From positions 25,190,001 to 25,254,000 of the forward strand of contig NC_092312.1 of assembly GCF_036785885.1 (NCBI RefSeq): a stretch of 64,000 bases of DNA, read 5' to 3'. The translations under genes and the position numbers were made by a program. The notes below the pieces were generated by a model that worked only from the letters and a program-made list of their open reading frames with translations, made no database searches and had not been told where the DNA came from. This stretch comes from Coffea arabica (taxonomy: Eukaryota; Streptophyta; Magnoliopsida; Gentianales; Rubiaceae). This document shows, piece after piece, positions 34,699 to 45,885 of the stretch; within the stretch, counting starts at the first letter, position 1; each line of letters begins with the position of its first letter.

Positions 34699-37600
34699 AT
34701 GGATTTTCTCTTTAGCAATATGCACATCTTTTTCTGGAAGCAATTGTATTGCTTCATGTTGTTAGTGATGATGAGCATGGCAAGCCAGAAGCTTGAGGGT
34801 AAGAGAATCTTGAGCGAGTCAAGAAGAAATCCTGTCAAGTCCATCAAGGTTATACATCACCCTTGTTCTCTGCACTTTTCTGCCCTTTTAAGTTCATGTT
34901 TGCTTTTATGTCCATCCAGGTTATACATCACCCTCGGTTTTTTTTTTTTTTCCCTTCCCCCTCCCCTTGCAAAGGCTTTGTTCTCAAAATCTTCTTTTCT
35001 TTTTGAAAGCTTATAATGATAAACTTGATTTTTAGAGAATTTCCTGAAAAAGTTAAAAGCATAATTTTGCATTAAATCATAAGAATTTTACCTAAAGATT
35101 CATTATCATATTAGGATCTATTTTTCAATTGAGAACGGGGGAAAAGCAGTGATAACAGCTGAAAATAGACTTTAACTTGAACATGTTAATTACACTTAAT
35201 TTAAGCGTTAAGAACATAATTAAAAGAGGCAAGTATAGTATCCAACGTACGTATTTGCAATAACAGGTATTAATAATAACTCATCTCCTTTTCTTTTATG
35301 TATATTTCTCTACCTACAATACTTAGTAAATTTGTGTATCATATGTTGCCTTTTAGAATTGATTTATGCATATACGGTTGTTTTTGTTCAGAGCCCTGAT
35401 GGTGATATAATTGATTGTATCCATATCGCTCACCAACCAGCATTTGACCACCTTTTGCTCAAAAATCATACCATTCAGGTTAGCACATCTATCTCAGTTG
35501 TGGTGTAACCACTTGGCTATTTGCTTCTTCCTCCCCCATTGACATTCAAAAATCCAAAAGTCAATCAGGAAAAGTCATGTAAATCTTCAATTTTCTCTCA
35601 TAATTCTTATAAAACTTTTAATTCTTTCTTAAAATCGTTCCTTTAACCAACTAAAAGATGAAAAAGAGTGATAACGTCGTTGAAAAGCAAGTGTAATGTG
35701 AGAACGAGCATAATGCATGCGGAGCTAACCTTAAAAAAAAAAAGCAAATTTCACTTTACCCCTCTATGATTTAGTGTTGTTATACATAACCCTCTCATGA
35801 TTTGAATTAAAGTGTCAAAGTAACTGAATTTACAATCCGTAACGGAATCACTTAAAATGTTAAAAATATCCCTATATAAAGCTGAAAATTATTTATTAAC
35901 CATAGGGGGTTATACGTATATTTTGAAAATCATAAGGGAGTTATATGATAAAACATTAAATCATAAGGGAGTTATTTGGTAAAACATAAAACCATACTGG
36001 GTTAGTGCGTCATATATATTATGTTTATATAGTTTGGTTATTTCAATCATTTTAATTTTTAAACAAGGGTAATTTTGATATTTTCAAAGGTTTCGTTACG
36101 AATGATCATTCCCGTTATTTTAACATTTTAATCCAAACTATGATGAAGCTTTTGAAACTATGATGAGGTTATGCATAACTTTTGAAACTATAAGAGGGTT
36201 ATATACAAAAAATACTATACCATAGGGGAGTAAAATGTAATTTGCCCTAAAAAAATGAGGAACGGATTATGTTGATTCTGAATTGTTCACAAACTTACGC
36301 ATGTGACATTATAACTGGTCCGTTATTATGGCCATGCCACTGTCACTTGAATGTAGTGCTGAAATTAATATGCTGCAGATGGCGCCGAATTATCACCCAG
36401 AAATACTACTTGATAAGAGTAAAATGTCCAACTTCGAACTCCAAAGGAAGCATCATACAAGACCTATTGCTCAGCTATGGCAGTTGAATGGAAAGTGCCC
36501 CAAGGGAACCATTCCTATTAGAAGAACCAAGAAAGGTGACTTCTTAAGAGCTCGTTCTATCCTGAGACTTCCGACTGGGAGGCTACCTAGGTTCAGGTTT
36601 CCATGGCGACCTCGGACGGCACCTGTCAAAAATTCAGCTACTTATGAGGTACCACAAAATATGTCTCACGAAAAAAAATAATAAAAACAGTAGATTTTGG
36701 GACTTTAGCAACTGAAAGAGTCCAACATGTATTTTGCTGTAATTTTCAAGTGCTTTTAATCTAGCAGTTTTAATTTTTCAATCCCTTTATCTAATTTACC
36801 CTCTGTTGATGGTGAAATTTCTTAGTATGCATATGCATTTGTTCAAAGTAAAGAGTATCTTGGAACGAAGGCAACTATAAATCTATGGCAACCCCAAATT
36901 GATGATGAAGACCAAGGTGGATCTAGCTTGTCCGGAGTTGGGGTTGTAGGAGGTCCTTCAACCAGAGAACTGAACTCCATTGAGGCCGGATGGATTGTAG
37001 GTTTTCTCTATAATCATTCCTTAATATGTTTCTTCGTGTTCACGACTTCGTGAACTACATGTGCAATTGTTCCGATCCTACTGCTTTCTTTACTCAGGTC
37101 AACCCAGAACGGTTTGGAGATAATAGAACAAGACTTTACACCTGCTGGACTGTAAGTAAAAGAATATCTTTCACAATTAATCTTCCGGAGCTGAATCCTT
37201 TCGGAGAAATTCCAAAATTCTGATGGAGTTTAGAATTATTTTACAAAAAGTATGTTTTTTGTTTGCCTGTGCAAAAAAAATTACACTCAACATTTGGTTA
37301 ATGCGATGTTAAAAGAAAAAACTTGGATTTTGATGAAAATGCCATTATCTTGAAAAAATTCTACTCGACAAGGCTAAGTTCAAGCTCACCGAACTCACAT
37401 TCTATGAATGCAAGGACTCTCTGGCCCAGAATACATGGATAAAAAGCACTTTCCTATAGAATTTGATGGATTTCAAGTTTCATAACAATCTTAGAAATTT
37501 CTATCTGCACTTGCTTTTTATAGTATATATTCGTGTATTTGACTTAGCTATAGCATATACCAGAAGAGGATTCTACATAAAGATTTTGTGTTGCAAATTG

Positions 37601-38228
37601 GTAAAATTTGTAGAGTGACGGTTACCGGTCCACCGGGTGTTACAACTTGTTCTGCTCGGGTTTTGTCCAAACCAGCAATGAAATTGCACTAGGGGCAAGC
37701 TTATCCCCGACCTCAGTCTACAATGGTTCGCAATACAATATCAGCATCTTTATTTGGAAGGTAAGCAAAAGAAACCACATTTTTTTTTTATGAATGTAAC
37801 AGTTCACTGGGAATTCAAGAACTTCAAATATCATGGGAGAATTTTGTTAGGATCCAAACCAGACACTGTGGTGGCTGCAGTATCAGAACAAGACAATTGG
37901 TTACTGGCCTACCTCTTTGTTCAAATACCTTGTACACAATGCGTCAGCCATCATTTGGGGTGGAGTCGTAAGCAATGGAAAAGGAGATGGTCTAAACAGT
38001 ACAACCCAGATGGGCAGTGGCCATTTTCCAGAAGAAGGGTATCAAAGGGCAAGTTACTTCAGGAATCTTCAAATACTCAATGGCTCAAACACCTTAGTAA
38101 CTCCTGATGATATGATTACAACCGTCGCCAATCAGCCAAATTGCTATGGCATATTATTGGGAAATAATACTGACTGGGGAGACTACTTTTACTACGGTGG
38201 ACCAGGGAAAAATCCTAAATGTCCATGA
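34699..38228 (+). CDS. Neprosin-domain secreted protein D (DUF4409 + DUF239), 418 aa, diverged member
   Basis: Coding exons 34699-34848, 35392-35478, 36379-36648, 36826-36996, 37098-37151, 37614-37760 and 37851-38228, all phase 0 with GT-AG introns. The signal region ([20 protein letters not shown]...) is longer than in genes A-C and is followed by a basic stretch before PVKSIK. The propeptide has [20 protein letters not shown] and [13 protein letters not shown], then an Arg/Pro-rich linker ([16 protein letters not shown]) absent from the other copies. The neprosin domain has [40 protein letters not shown] and [10 protein letters not shown]. Glu222 (SIEAGW) is present. The second catalytic position is Val332 (WGGV), so the pair is incomplete. 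Intron 2 holds a MITE. It is separated from the array by the zinc-finger gene and a transposon, so it is an older or displaced paralogue. Open and probably expressed. Confidence 0.9.
35731..36256. mobile_element. MITE-like element in intron 2 of neprosin gene D
   Basis: The left end TTAAAAAAAAAAAGCAAATTTCACTTTACCC... is the approximate reverse complement of the right end ...GGGAGTAAAATGTAATTTGCCCTAAAAAA, with further inverted similarity inward (CTCTATGATTTAGT against its inverse). There is no coding capacity; about 0.5 kb. Confidence 0.7.
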
Positions 38229-38776
38229 TCAAACAAAATGCTAGTATTGCAAAATATTACCTACACGTGAAATATATAGTCGTGCATTTGTAAATATAAA
38301 CCTGCAGATAGATACATATGACGTATTAGATTGCTTGATGTTTCGTTTTGAAGGTGATTTGAGTGTCTGTATTCCGCTTGTACAAATAACTAGCAACTCT
38401 AAAAAAGTATATTCAGCTGCTGAAACTCCTTATTGATGTGTATTGCCTTGGTTCACACTAAAAATTACAAGCAAGTTGGCTTATGTATATTGGATTTTCA
38501 TTTTTTAAGGAGAACCTTAGCTAATGCATTCAGAGTAGAATATAATGGCCACAAGCAGAAAGCATTTTGCAGGTACAAGTGCATGCCAGGTAAAAACAGT
38601 TTTGTTACGATAACGATTGCTACTTCGGACTTTTCCTATATATATATATAATCCGTTGGGTCATTATGTGTGTGTGTGTGTGTGTCAAATTGGCTTTATG
38701 TTATTCTTACTCCATGATCGCCCACCACCTTTCACGTACCAAGTGAAATTGGAGAGATGAGCACAGAAACAATTGA
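38229..38776. other. Spacer downstream of neprosin gene D
   Basis: Probable 3'UTR, then spacer with (TA)n at about 38,637-38,650 and (GT)n at about 38,668-38,685. No gene seen. Confidence 0.45.
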
Positions 38777-39280
38777 ATGGTGCATCAATATGAAGCCGAA
38801 CTCTTGTTCCGAAAATTAAAACGACAAATACGGGACCTACACACATATAATCGGCCACCATATATGATGCTTGAGCGGGTGTCCACTAATTTCTTGAATC
38901 ATCTGTTGCCCAAGAGTTCTGCGGCCAATTCTGTGGATACATGGCGTTCTCAGCCTCTTTACCGCTTAATCTCTGATCCCGTTTCAGCTCCTCACCAGGT
39001 GGTGACAACCGCCACTCCTCCACGTCCTCCGGCAGCAAGAAAAAGCATCAAGGCACCAAGTGTTGGGGGATCTTGCCACAATGTGGAAGAAGAAAGTCCT
39101 ATATCAAGGTTTATCTCTTAAATTTTGCTAAAATATACCCCAATTTTTCTTGTTTAAATTAAATGTTGCTCATTAATCTTCTCTCTGGACTTTTCTTTTG
39201 ATAGTCTTGTTTTAGTTGTAAATTGAAATTTAATTGACCAATGGATCAGTTAAGAGTCCAAAATTTTTTCACAAGATGAA

Positions 39281-39285
39281 TCTGA
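39281..39285. other. Target-site duplication, left copy (TCTGA)
   Basis: TCTGA directly before the left LTR. The identical TCTGA follows the right LTR at 43969-43973. Confidence 0.95.
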
Positions 39286-39587
39286 TGATAACAAAATAGC
39301 AAAGATAAAAGTAGTCTGTGGCCAAAAAGTCATCTTTAATCATAAGCTTTGGAGCCTTTAAATAGGCAAAACACACAACTGAAATCCCTTAAGATCAGGT
39401 CCCATATCTGGCACCTTCTCCATAACTCCACCACTCCTAAAGACTAGACCACTAAGCCACTAAATCTGCTGACTAAGTCATAACTGAAAGACTCGAACGT
39501 ACAGCAAATTCCTAAACTCTAGGCCACTAAATGAATGACTCCATTTGAAAAACAAGTTAAACAATAACATAAGTAAAAGTTTCAACA
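39286..39587 (-). repeat. Copia 3' LTR
   Basis: On the plus strand it begins TGATAACAAAATAGC and ends GTTTCAACA. It matches 43667-43968 apart from one base. Confidence 0.95.
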
Positions 39588-39617
39588 ATCCCTCCCTTAA
39601 ACTGATGTTAGTAAACA

Positions 39618-42600
39618 TCAGTTTACAACCTTGACTGAACCTAGGTTGCAGAGACCTAGTAATCCTCTGAGTTTCACAAACGATTCTCTCTTGAGCGCCT
39701 TGGTGAATATATCAGCAACTTGATCATCACTCTTACAATGTATCAAATCAACAGTTCCATCTTTGCAAAGATCTCTCAAAAAATAAAGCTTCACATCAAT
39801 GTGCTTGCTTCTTCCGTAAAGCATTGGATTCTTTGATAACTTGATTGTAGAGCTGTTATCACATAGTATTATAGTAGCTCCACATTGCTTGAACTGCAAT
39901 TCCTCAAGTATTCTTCTCAGCCATATGGCTTGGCAAGCACAAGCCGTAGCTGCAACAAATTCAGCTTCTGTACTGGATAAGGTGACAATTGATTGCTTCT
40001 TTGATGACCAGGAGATTGCACCTGCTCCAAGCATAAAAACATAGCCAGAAGTACTCCTTCCATCATCTTGATCTCTTGCATAATCACTATCAGTATAACC
40101 CACCAAGTTAGATTTTTCACCCTTCTTGTAGCATATCCCTAGGTTTCGAGTTCCTTGTAAGTAACGAAGGATTCTCTTGGCAGCTAACAAATGCAACTCC
40201 GTGGGACTTTCCATATATCTGCTGATTAAACTCACAGAGTACATTATATCTGGCCTTGTTGCAGTAAGATACATTAAACTGCCCACAATTTGCTTGTAGG
40301 GTGTGCTATCAACCTTCTTTCCATCATGATCTTTGTGTAGCTTCATGCCACATTCAATTGGAGTACTTACGGAATTGCAATCCTTCATATGAAATCTATT
40401 CAAAATTTCTCCCACATATTTCGTTTGAGATAAGACAATTCCATCATCTGATTGCATTACTTCTATGCCAAGAAAATAATGCATCCAACCAAGATCAGTC
40501 ATTTCAAATTCATTCATCATGGATTTCTTGAATTCACCAAACATGGTATCACAATTTCCAGTAAATATAAGGTCATCAACATACAGGCAAACTATGAGAA
40601 GCTTCCCCCCATCTTCAATCTTAACAAACATTGTATGCTCATAAGGACATTTTATAAAACCAACTTTAAGAAAATACGTCTCAATTTGACTATACCAAGC
40701 CCTCGGAGCTTGCTTTAGTCCATAAAGAGCCTTTTTCAGTCTGAACACTTTATTCTCATTCCCAACTTTAATATAGCCAGGGGGTTGCTCAATAAATACC
40801 TGCTCCTCCAAATACCCATGCAAGAATGCTGATTTGACATCTAGCTGGAAGATAGGCCAAGAATTTTGCGCTGCTAATGCAACCACCAATCTGATCGTGT
40901 CATGTCTTGCAACTGGAGAAAATACTTCTGTATAATCAACCCCGTACTGCTGCTTGTATCCTTTTGCCACCAGGCGTGCTTTGTACTTGTCAACACCGCC
41001 ATCTTTGTTTAGCTTTGTCTTGAAGACCCATTTGACACCAATGGTTTTGTGCCCCTTAGGAAGATCACACAACTCCCAAGTGTCATTCTTCTCAATTGAA
41101 TTGATTTCATCGTCCATTGCCTTTTGCCATTTTTCTTCTTTGACGGCACTCTCAAAAGTTGTAGGATCACAATCTGCGAACAAAGCAAAATGAGTAATTG
41201 GATTACTTAACCCAGTTACCTCATAATCTTCCATCCAAGCAGGCCTTCTTCTAACTCGACCAACTGACTGGGCTCCTTCTTCATTTACTTCAGCAACTGG
41301 TTGTGAAATTCCAGTAGCTGTTTGAGTTGTATCTGAAGAGTTTTGTGGCATGTCAAGTGCTGGAACTTGCTCCTGTTTAGCATCATCATCATAAAAGACT
41401 TGTTTAGGCTGCTACCCATCCCAATCCCAGGTGCTTTCTTCTTCAAAAACAACATCCCTGCTGGTCACAATCTTCTTCGTCAGTGGGTTGAATAATTTAT
41501 AGGCTTTGGAGGATTCACTTACGCCAAGAAAGATGCATTTCTCAGCTTTGTCATCAAGTTTTTTTCTTTTCGCATCCGGGATGTGGGCATAAGCGAGGCA
41601 ACCAAAGATTCTAAAGTGATCTACAACTGGTCTTCTTCCACTCCAAGCCTCTTCAGGAGTCTTGTTTTGAACGGCAAAAGTTGGACTTCTGTTTAAAACA
41701 TGAATACTCCAGTTTACAGCCTCCGGCCAAAAAGTCCTTGGAACTCTTCCCCTTGTTAATAGAGTTCTCACCATATTAAGAATTATTCTGTTCTTCCGCT
41801 CCGATACACCATTTTGTTGTGGTGTATGTGCAGCTGTAAGTTCTCTTCGAATGCCATGTTGCATGCAAAAACCTTCAAATTCTTTTGAGCAATACTCGCC
41901 ACCCCGATCTGTTCGAAGAGACTTAATAGTCTTGCCTACTTCATTTTCCACAAGAGCTTTGAACCTTTTAAACATAGTAAGAGCTTCTGATTTTTCCTGT
42001 AAAAAATAAACCCATGTTTTCCGTGAAAAATCATCAATGAAGGTAATTAAGTATCTTTTACCTCCATTAGACGATGGGTTTATTGGGCCACAAATATCTA
42101 AATGCACCAGCTCTAACACATCCTTTGCTCTCCAAGACTTTCCTTTGGGAAACTGAGAACGGTGTTGTTTGCTAACAACACAGTCTTCACAAACTAGGGA
42201 GGGAACAGTAATTTCCGGAAGCCCTGTCACCATGGTTTTCTGTTGTAGAGCCCTCATTCCACCAAAACTTAAGTGGCCATAACGAAAATGCCACAACCAT
42301 GAGGGGTCCTTTACCTCAGCCATCAAACAAGATTGAATGCTTTCAATTTCTATTGGAAATAATCTGTTAGAACTCATCTGGACAGTTGCAATAGAACTTC
42401 TTCTATCAGGATCATAAATTTCACAAGTGCCTTTCTTAATTGTAATGGCATACCCCTTTTCTTGCAACTGACCAGCACTCAACAAATTACTTTTCAAATC
42501 AGGAACATACAACACATTAGAAATTGTTTTCACAAAGCCATTCTTAGTATGTATCTTAACATCACCTTTTCCCATCACTTTCACAGTAGAGAAGTCACCA

Positions 42601-43592
42601 AAACTGACAGTAGAGTGAAAGCTTTCATTTAGATTCGAAAAAGAAGACTTACTTCCACTCATGTGATTGCTGCAGCCTGTATCGACATACCAAATATTCG
42701 ACTCAATCTTTTTTCCTTCATGGGTAGCCATCAACAAAGTTTCTGGTTCATTCGTTTCTTCTGCAAAATTTGAGTTCTCCTCTCTTTCTTTATACGTTGG
42801 CAGTTCAGTGACATATTCAGAAGGATAATGACCATATTTGTGACATCTAAAGCACTCTACTCTAGATTTGTCATGATCTCGATTTCCCCTTCCTCTTCCT
42901 CGGCCTCTGCCTCTTCCTCTTGAGCTGTTGGAGCGAGTGTTGGTAGAAGCTTTTAAAGCTTGTTCCTCCGCTGTCCACCTTCGATTCATCTTCTGTTCAT
43001 GGACTAACAAGGAGCTCTGCAATTCATCAAGAGAGAGGTCATCTATGTCGTTTGACTCTTCAATTGAGCAAACAACATAGTTAAATTCTCGCGTCATAGA
43101 ACGCAGAATTTTTTCTACTATGTTAACATCTTTAATCTCTTCTCCATAGCATCTCATTTTATTTGCAATTTCCATCGTCCTTCCAATAAAGCTTGTAACA
43201 GATTCCGCGTCCTTCATCTGCAAAACTTCAAAATCCCTCCTCAAGGCTTGAAGCTGTGCACGCTTTACTCTAGAAGAGCCTTGATATTTTTTCTTCATTG
43301 AATCCCAAATATCCTTGGATGTATCTTTGCAAAGAATAGTCTCCAAGATGGGACGATCAATAGCCTGGAAGAGATAGTTCTTCGCTTTCAAGTCTTTGAG
43401 CTTTCTAGCTTCAATGTCTGTTTGCTGAGCATCTGTCACGGTTGCACCTGCTGGTGGTTCTTGAATTCCAGATTCAACCACTGACCAATATTCTTTGGAC
43501 CGTAAAAAATTTTCCATGAGCATGCTCCAGTGGTCATAGTGACCATCAAAGCGAGGGATGGCGGCCTGCACAAAATTTGAGTCATTGGCCAT
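39618..43592 (-). pseudogene. Copia gag-pol polyprotein with one in-frame stop
   Basis: The single frame runs from ATG 43592 (MANDSNFVQ; longer reading begins inside the LTR and is not meant) to 39618, interrupted only by TAG at 41412-41414. The downstream part continues in the same frame. In order: gag with a zinc knuckle CFRCHKYGHYPSEY whose last Cys is Tyr; protease WYVDTGCSNHMSG; integrase (HLDICGPI, LRTDRGGEY, QNGVSERKN); reverse transcriptase (VKWVFKTKLNKDGG, ARLVAKGYKQ, CLYVDDLIFTG); RNase H (SWSSKKQSIVTLSSTEAEF) and ADIFTKAL. The stop falls between integrase and reverse transcriptase, at about residue 727. Nearly intact, but as read it would make no reverse transcriptase without readthrough, so this copy is probably non-autonomous. 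Confidence 0.95.
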
Positions 43593-43653
43593 TTGGATAG
43601 GGTAGTGGGGAAGAGTAGATAATTTCAGGTGTTTCACTCTCAGGAATCTTGTA

Positions 43654-43665
43654 GCTCTGATGCCA
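43654..43665 (-). other. Copia primer binding site (initiator tRNA-Met type)
   Basis: Minus strand TGGCATCAGAGC one base inside the 5' LTR. The usual plant copia site is TGGTATCAGAGC, so there is one mismatch. Confidence 0.9.
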
Positions 43666-43666
43666 C

Positions 43667-43968
43667 TGATAACAAAATAGCAAAGATAACAGTAGTCTGT
43701 GGCCAAAAAGTCATCTTTAATCATAAGCTTTGGAGCCTTTAAATAGGCAAAACACACAACTGAAATCCCTTAAGATCAGGTCCCATATCTGGCACCTTCT
43801 CCATAACTCCACCACTCCTAAAGACTAGACCACTAAGCCACTAAATCTGCTGACTAAGTCATAACTGAAAGACTCGAACGTACAGCAAATTCCTAAACTC
43901 TAGGCCACTAAATGAATGACTCCATTTGAAAAACAAGTTAAACAATAACATAAGTAAAAGTTTCAACA
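43667..43968 (-). repeat. Copia 5' LTR
   Basis: Second copy of the 302-bp LTR, followed by TCTGA at 43969-43973. Confidence 0.95.
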
Positions 43969-44099
43969 TCTGAAGTGAGTCAAGTGGTGACTGAAAGTGA
44001 TGAAGGACCTTATCAGGAAGTAGTGTGGGTGGAGAGAAATGAGGAACGTCTAATTTTGCATTTCAAGTGTCCCTGTAGAAAAGGCTACAAATTGTTACT

Positions 44100-44941
44100 A
44101 CAAATTTGACTGCTTTCTGAGCCAGGGATTCACTGCCTTGCAAGGATCAAGACACCAATTCTGTGAAGATATTTCCACTTCTGAATGTCAATCAAGGATT
44201 AATTTTTTCTTCATGTAATCTTTTCAATAATTGTTTCAGTTTTATCTGTTGATGGACTATTTTTTTGACAAGAGGATAGCAGAGAAAGGGTTCATGTCGA
44301 TTTATTTTATTCTGTGCAGCTCGAAAGTTTTATTTAGAAATATAAAATACAATATGGGGTTGTCCTTTCCTGCTTTTAGATTTCAGGTTTCGGTTATTTC
44401 TTCATGTGAGCCACCATCTTATAGAGTCAATTGTATTTTATCAACTAGATGATAAGTGCACAGTTTGATTTCTCCAGTAAGCATATCTGCCAATAACCTG
44501 TTGAATCAATCTTTGGTATAAAATTTCAGTTTTAGACCATAATATCTATTGAAAAGGCATTCTGCAGATGATTTCCGCTTTCACATCTCTCATTTTATGA
44601 ATCTGCCTATAACAATTCACACCAATAGAGTCAAATGATTACAACTAAAAATATTAGACAAAGACGTCACGCATACCTTATCTAATACTGATTATGAATG
44701 ACTACAGCTTTGAATATAAAGCAAAATACTAAAACTACACTTGAGAGTTGAGCAGAAAAAAGACTTTATAATCTAAAAGGAACAAAGAAGTTTAATCATT
44801 TGGCTTCTGATTCATTTACTACTTGAAAGTACTATACAAGCAACAGAAATTTATGCTTCTATTAATGGAGATCAATAATAAATATAATATATACAAAAGT
44901 TCATGATTTCATAAGAAAAACAAAGTGTAGCTTGTCACAGA
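44100..44941. other. Spacer; no gene recognised
   Basis: AT-rich sequence right of the copia-interrupted gene. A 73-aa plus-strand frame at 44,231 has no features I recognise. Confidence 0.4.
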
Positions 44942-45104
44942 CTAATTCACGTCCAGCACGGCAGCTTCCACATTAAAAAATGCGTTGGGGTTTGAGTAGT
45001 ATTGCTCCCATCGATCAGCTGAAGCATCATCAAGGGAGAATAAGTCGAGATCATCTCGTAATACAAGATTTGGATTGAAGTTTGATAGGGAGAAACATTT
45101 CGAG
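44942..45104 (-). CDS. Candidate terminal exon of an unidentified gene
   Basis: A minus-strand frame without a start codon is open up to TAG at 44942-44944 and reads protein-like: FNPNLVLRDDLDLF, then ASADRWEQYYSNPNAFFNVE and AAVLDVN at the end. It stops being traceable where the inverted-repeat element begins at about 45,117, so the element may have cut it off from upstream exons. Family not recognised. It could be chance or retroelement-derived. Confidence 0.3.
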
Positions 45105-45116
45105 AGAGTCCACAAA

Positions 45117-45378
45117 AGAGTTCAACATGTAAGTAAGAAATCCAACTCTGACCCAAAAGTTTAAACTATTAGGTCTTGGGTCATTACTTACATATTAATC
45201 GCTCTTTCTCCGTCTCTCGGACTAATGTGGGACATAACTCTTTACTCATGAACATAACAAATCTCCCCCTTCATGAGTAACCCGCACATTAAACCCAAAT
45301 TTACAAACTCTTCTCGAACCCACTTTAATACTCAATGCAAGCCCACCTTTATCACCAAGATCACCTATTCTCCCAAAC
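45117..45378. repeat. Left arm of a long inverted repeat
   Basis: Approximate reverse complement of 45620-45885, including CATATTAATCGCTCTTTCTC, AACAAATCTCCCCCTTCATG and TCAATGCAAGCCCACCTTTA. The match by eye is roughly 90%. The two arms can fold into a stem with a loop of about 240 bases. Confidence 0.9.
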
Positions 45379-45619
45379 ATAGACCCGCTCTTTTTCAACA
45401 TCCAAATTGTATTCTGGACCTCTGCCAATCCTTGACTCCTTGGTCTAACATCAACCGGACCCCCTGCCAAACCCATGGCATACCTGGTCCAATACCAATC
45501 AAACTCCTTGATATTTCGGTCCATCATCAAGAAGAGAATTTTCACCGATCTAACTTCGAGAAGAATCCACTTGCCCATGAGTAATCCAGTCTCACAACCT
45601 GAAACTCTGATACTAATTT

Positions 45620-45885
45620 GTTAGGGAGAATAGGTGATATTGGTGATAAAGGTGGGCTTGCATTGAATATTAAAGTGGGTTTGAAGAAGAGTTTGTAAAT
45701 TTGGGTTTAATTTGGGGGTTACTCATGAAGGGGGAGATTTGTTAGATTCATGAGTAAAAGGTTATGTTCCACATTAATCCGAGAGATGGAGAAAGAGCGA
45801 TTAATATGTAAGTAAAGACCCGAAACCTAATAGTTTAAGTTTTTTTATCATAGTTGGGTTCCTGACTTACATGTTGGGCTCTTCG
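45620..45885. repeat. Right arm of a long inverted repeat, retroelement-related
   Basis: Inverse of 45117-45378. Just left of it, CTCTGATACTAATTTGTTAG is, on the minus strand, AGTATCAGAG next to a TG...CA-like end. This resembles a tRNA-Met primer binding site beside an LTR, so the arms look LTR-derived but stand in inverted orientation. Confidence 0.85.

Larger units (their letters stand above)
39286..43968 (-). mobile_element. Young Ty1/copia LTR retrotransposon
   Basis: Complete structure in reverse orientation: two 302-bp LTRs (39286-39587 and 43667-43968), a primer binding site next to the 5' LTR, a gag-pol frame, a purine-rich tract (AAGGGAGGGAT, 39588-39598) and a 5-bp target duplication TCTGA. 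By eye the LTRs differ at one base (TAAAAGTAGT against TAACAGTAGT near the start), so insertion was recent. It sits in what looks like a coding exon of the flanking gene. Confidence 0.97.
38777..44099 (+). pseudogene. Unrecognised host gene or gene fragment, split by the copia insertion
   Basis: Left part: an open frame from ATG 38777 to about 39,110 (LLFRKLKRQIRDLHTYN..., ending at a possible GT donor at 39,111). Right part: an exon starting near 39,275 (after TTTCACAAG) that reads DES, is interrupted by the copia element, and resumes at 43,969 as EVSQVVTESDEGPYQEVVWV, then RLILHFKCPCRKGYKLLLQI and a stop at about 44,097-44,099. To join the parts in phase, the end of the left part must be read in the second frame (LGDLATMWKKKVLYQ), so a frameshift probably exists near 39,045-39,060. 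I do not recognise the family. The CPC-x-KGY stretch looks conserved-protein-like. With a 4.7-kb insertion and a frame problem it is most likely inactive. Confidence 0.45.

Noticed and set aside
43593..43757. Longer copia polyprotein start inside the LTR
   Set aside because: It would translate the LTR and primer binding site; ATG 43592 is the normal gag start.
45246..45584. Overlapping ORFs of 103-110 aa as genes
   Set aside because: They read through one arm and the loop of the long inverted repeat, with no family motif.
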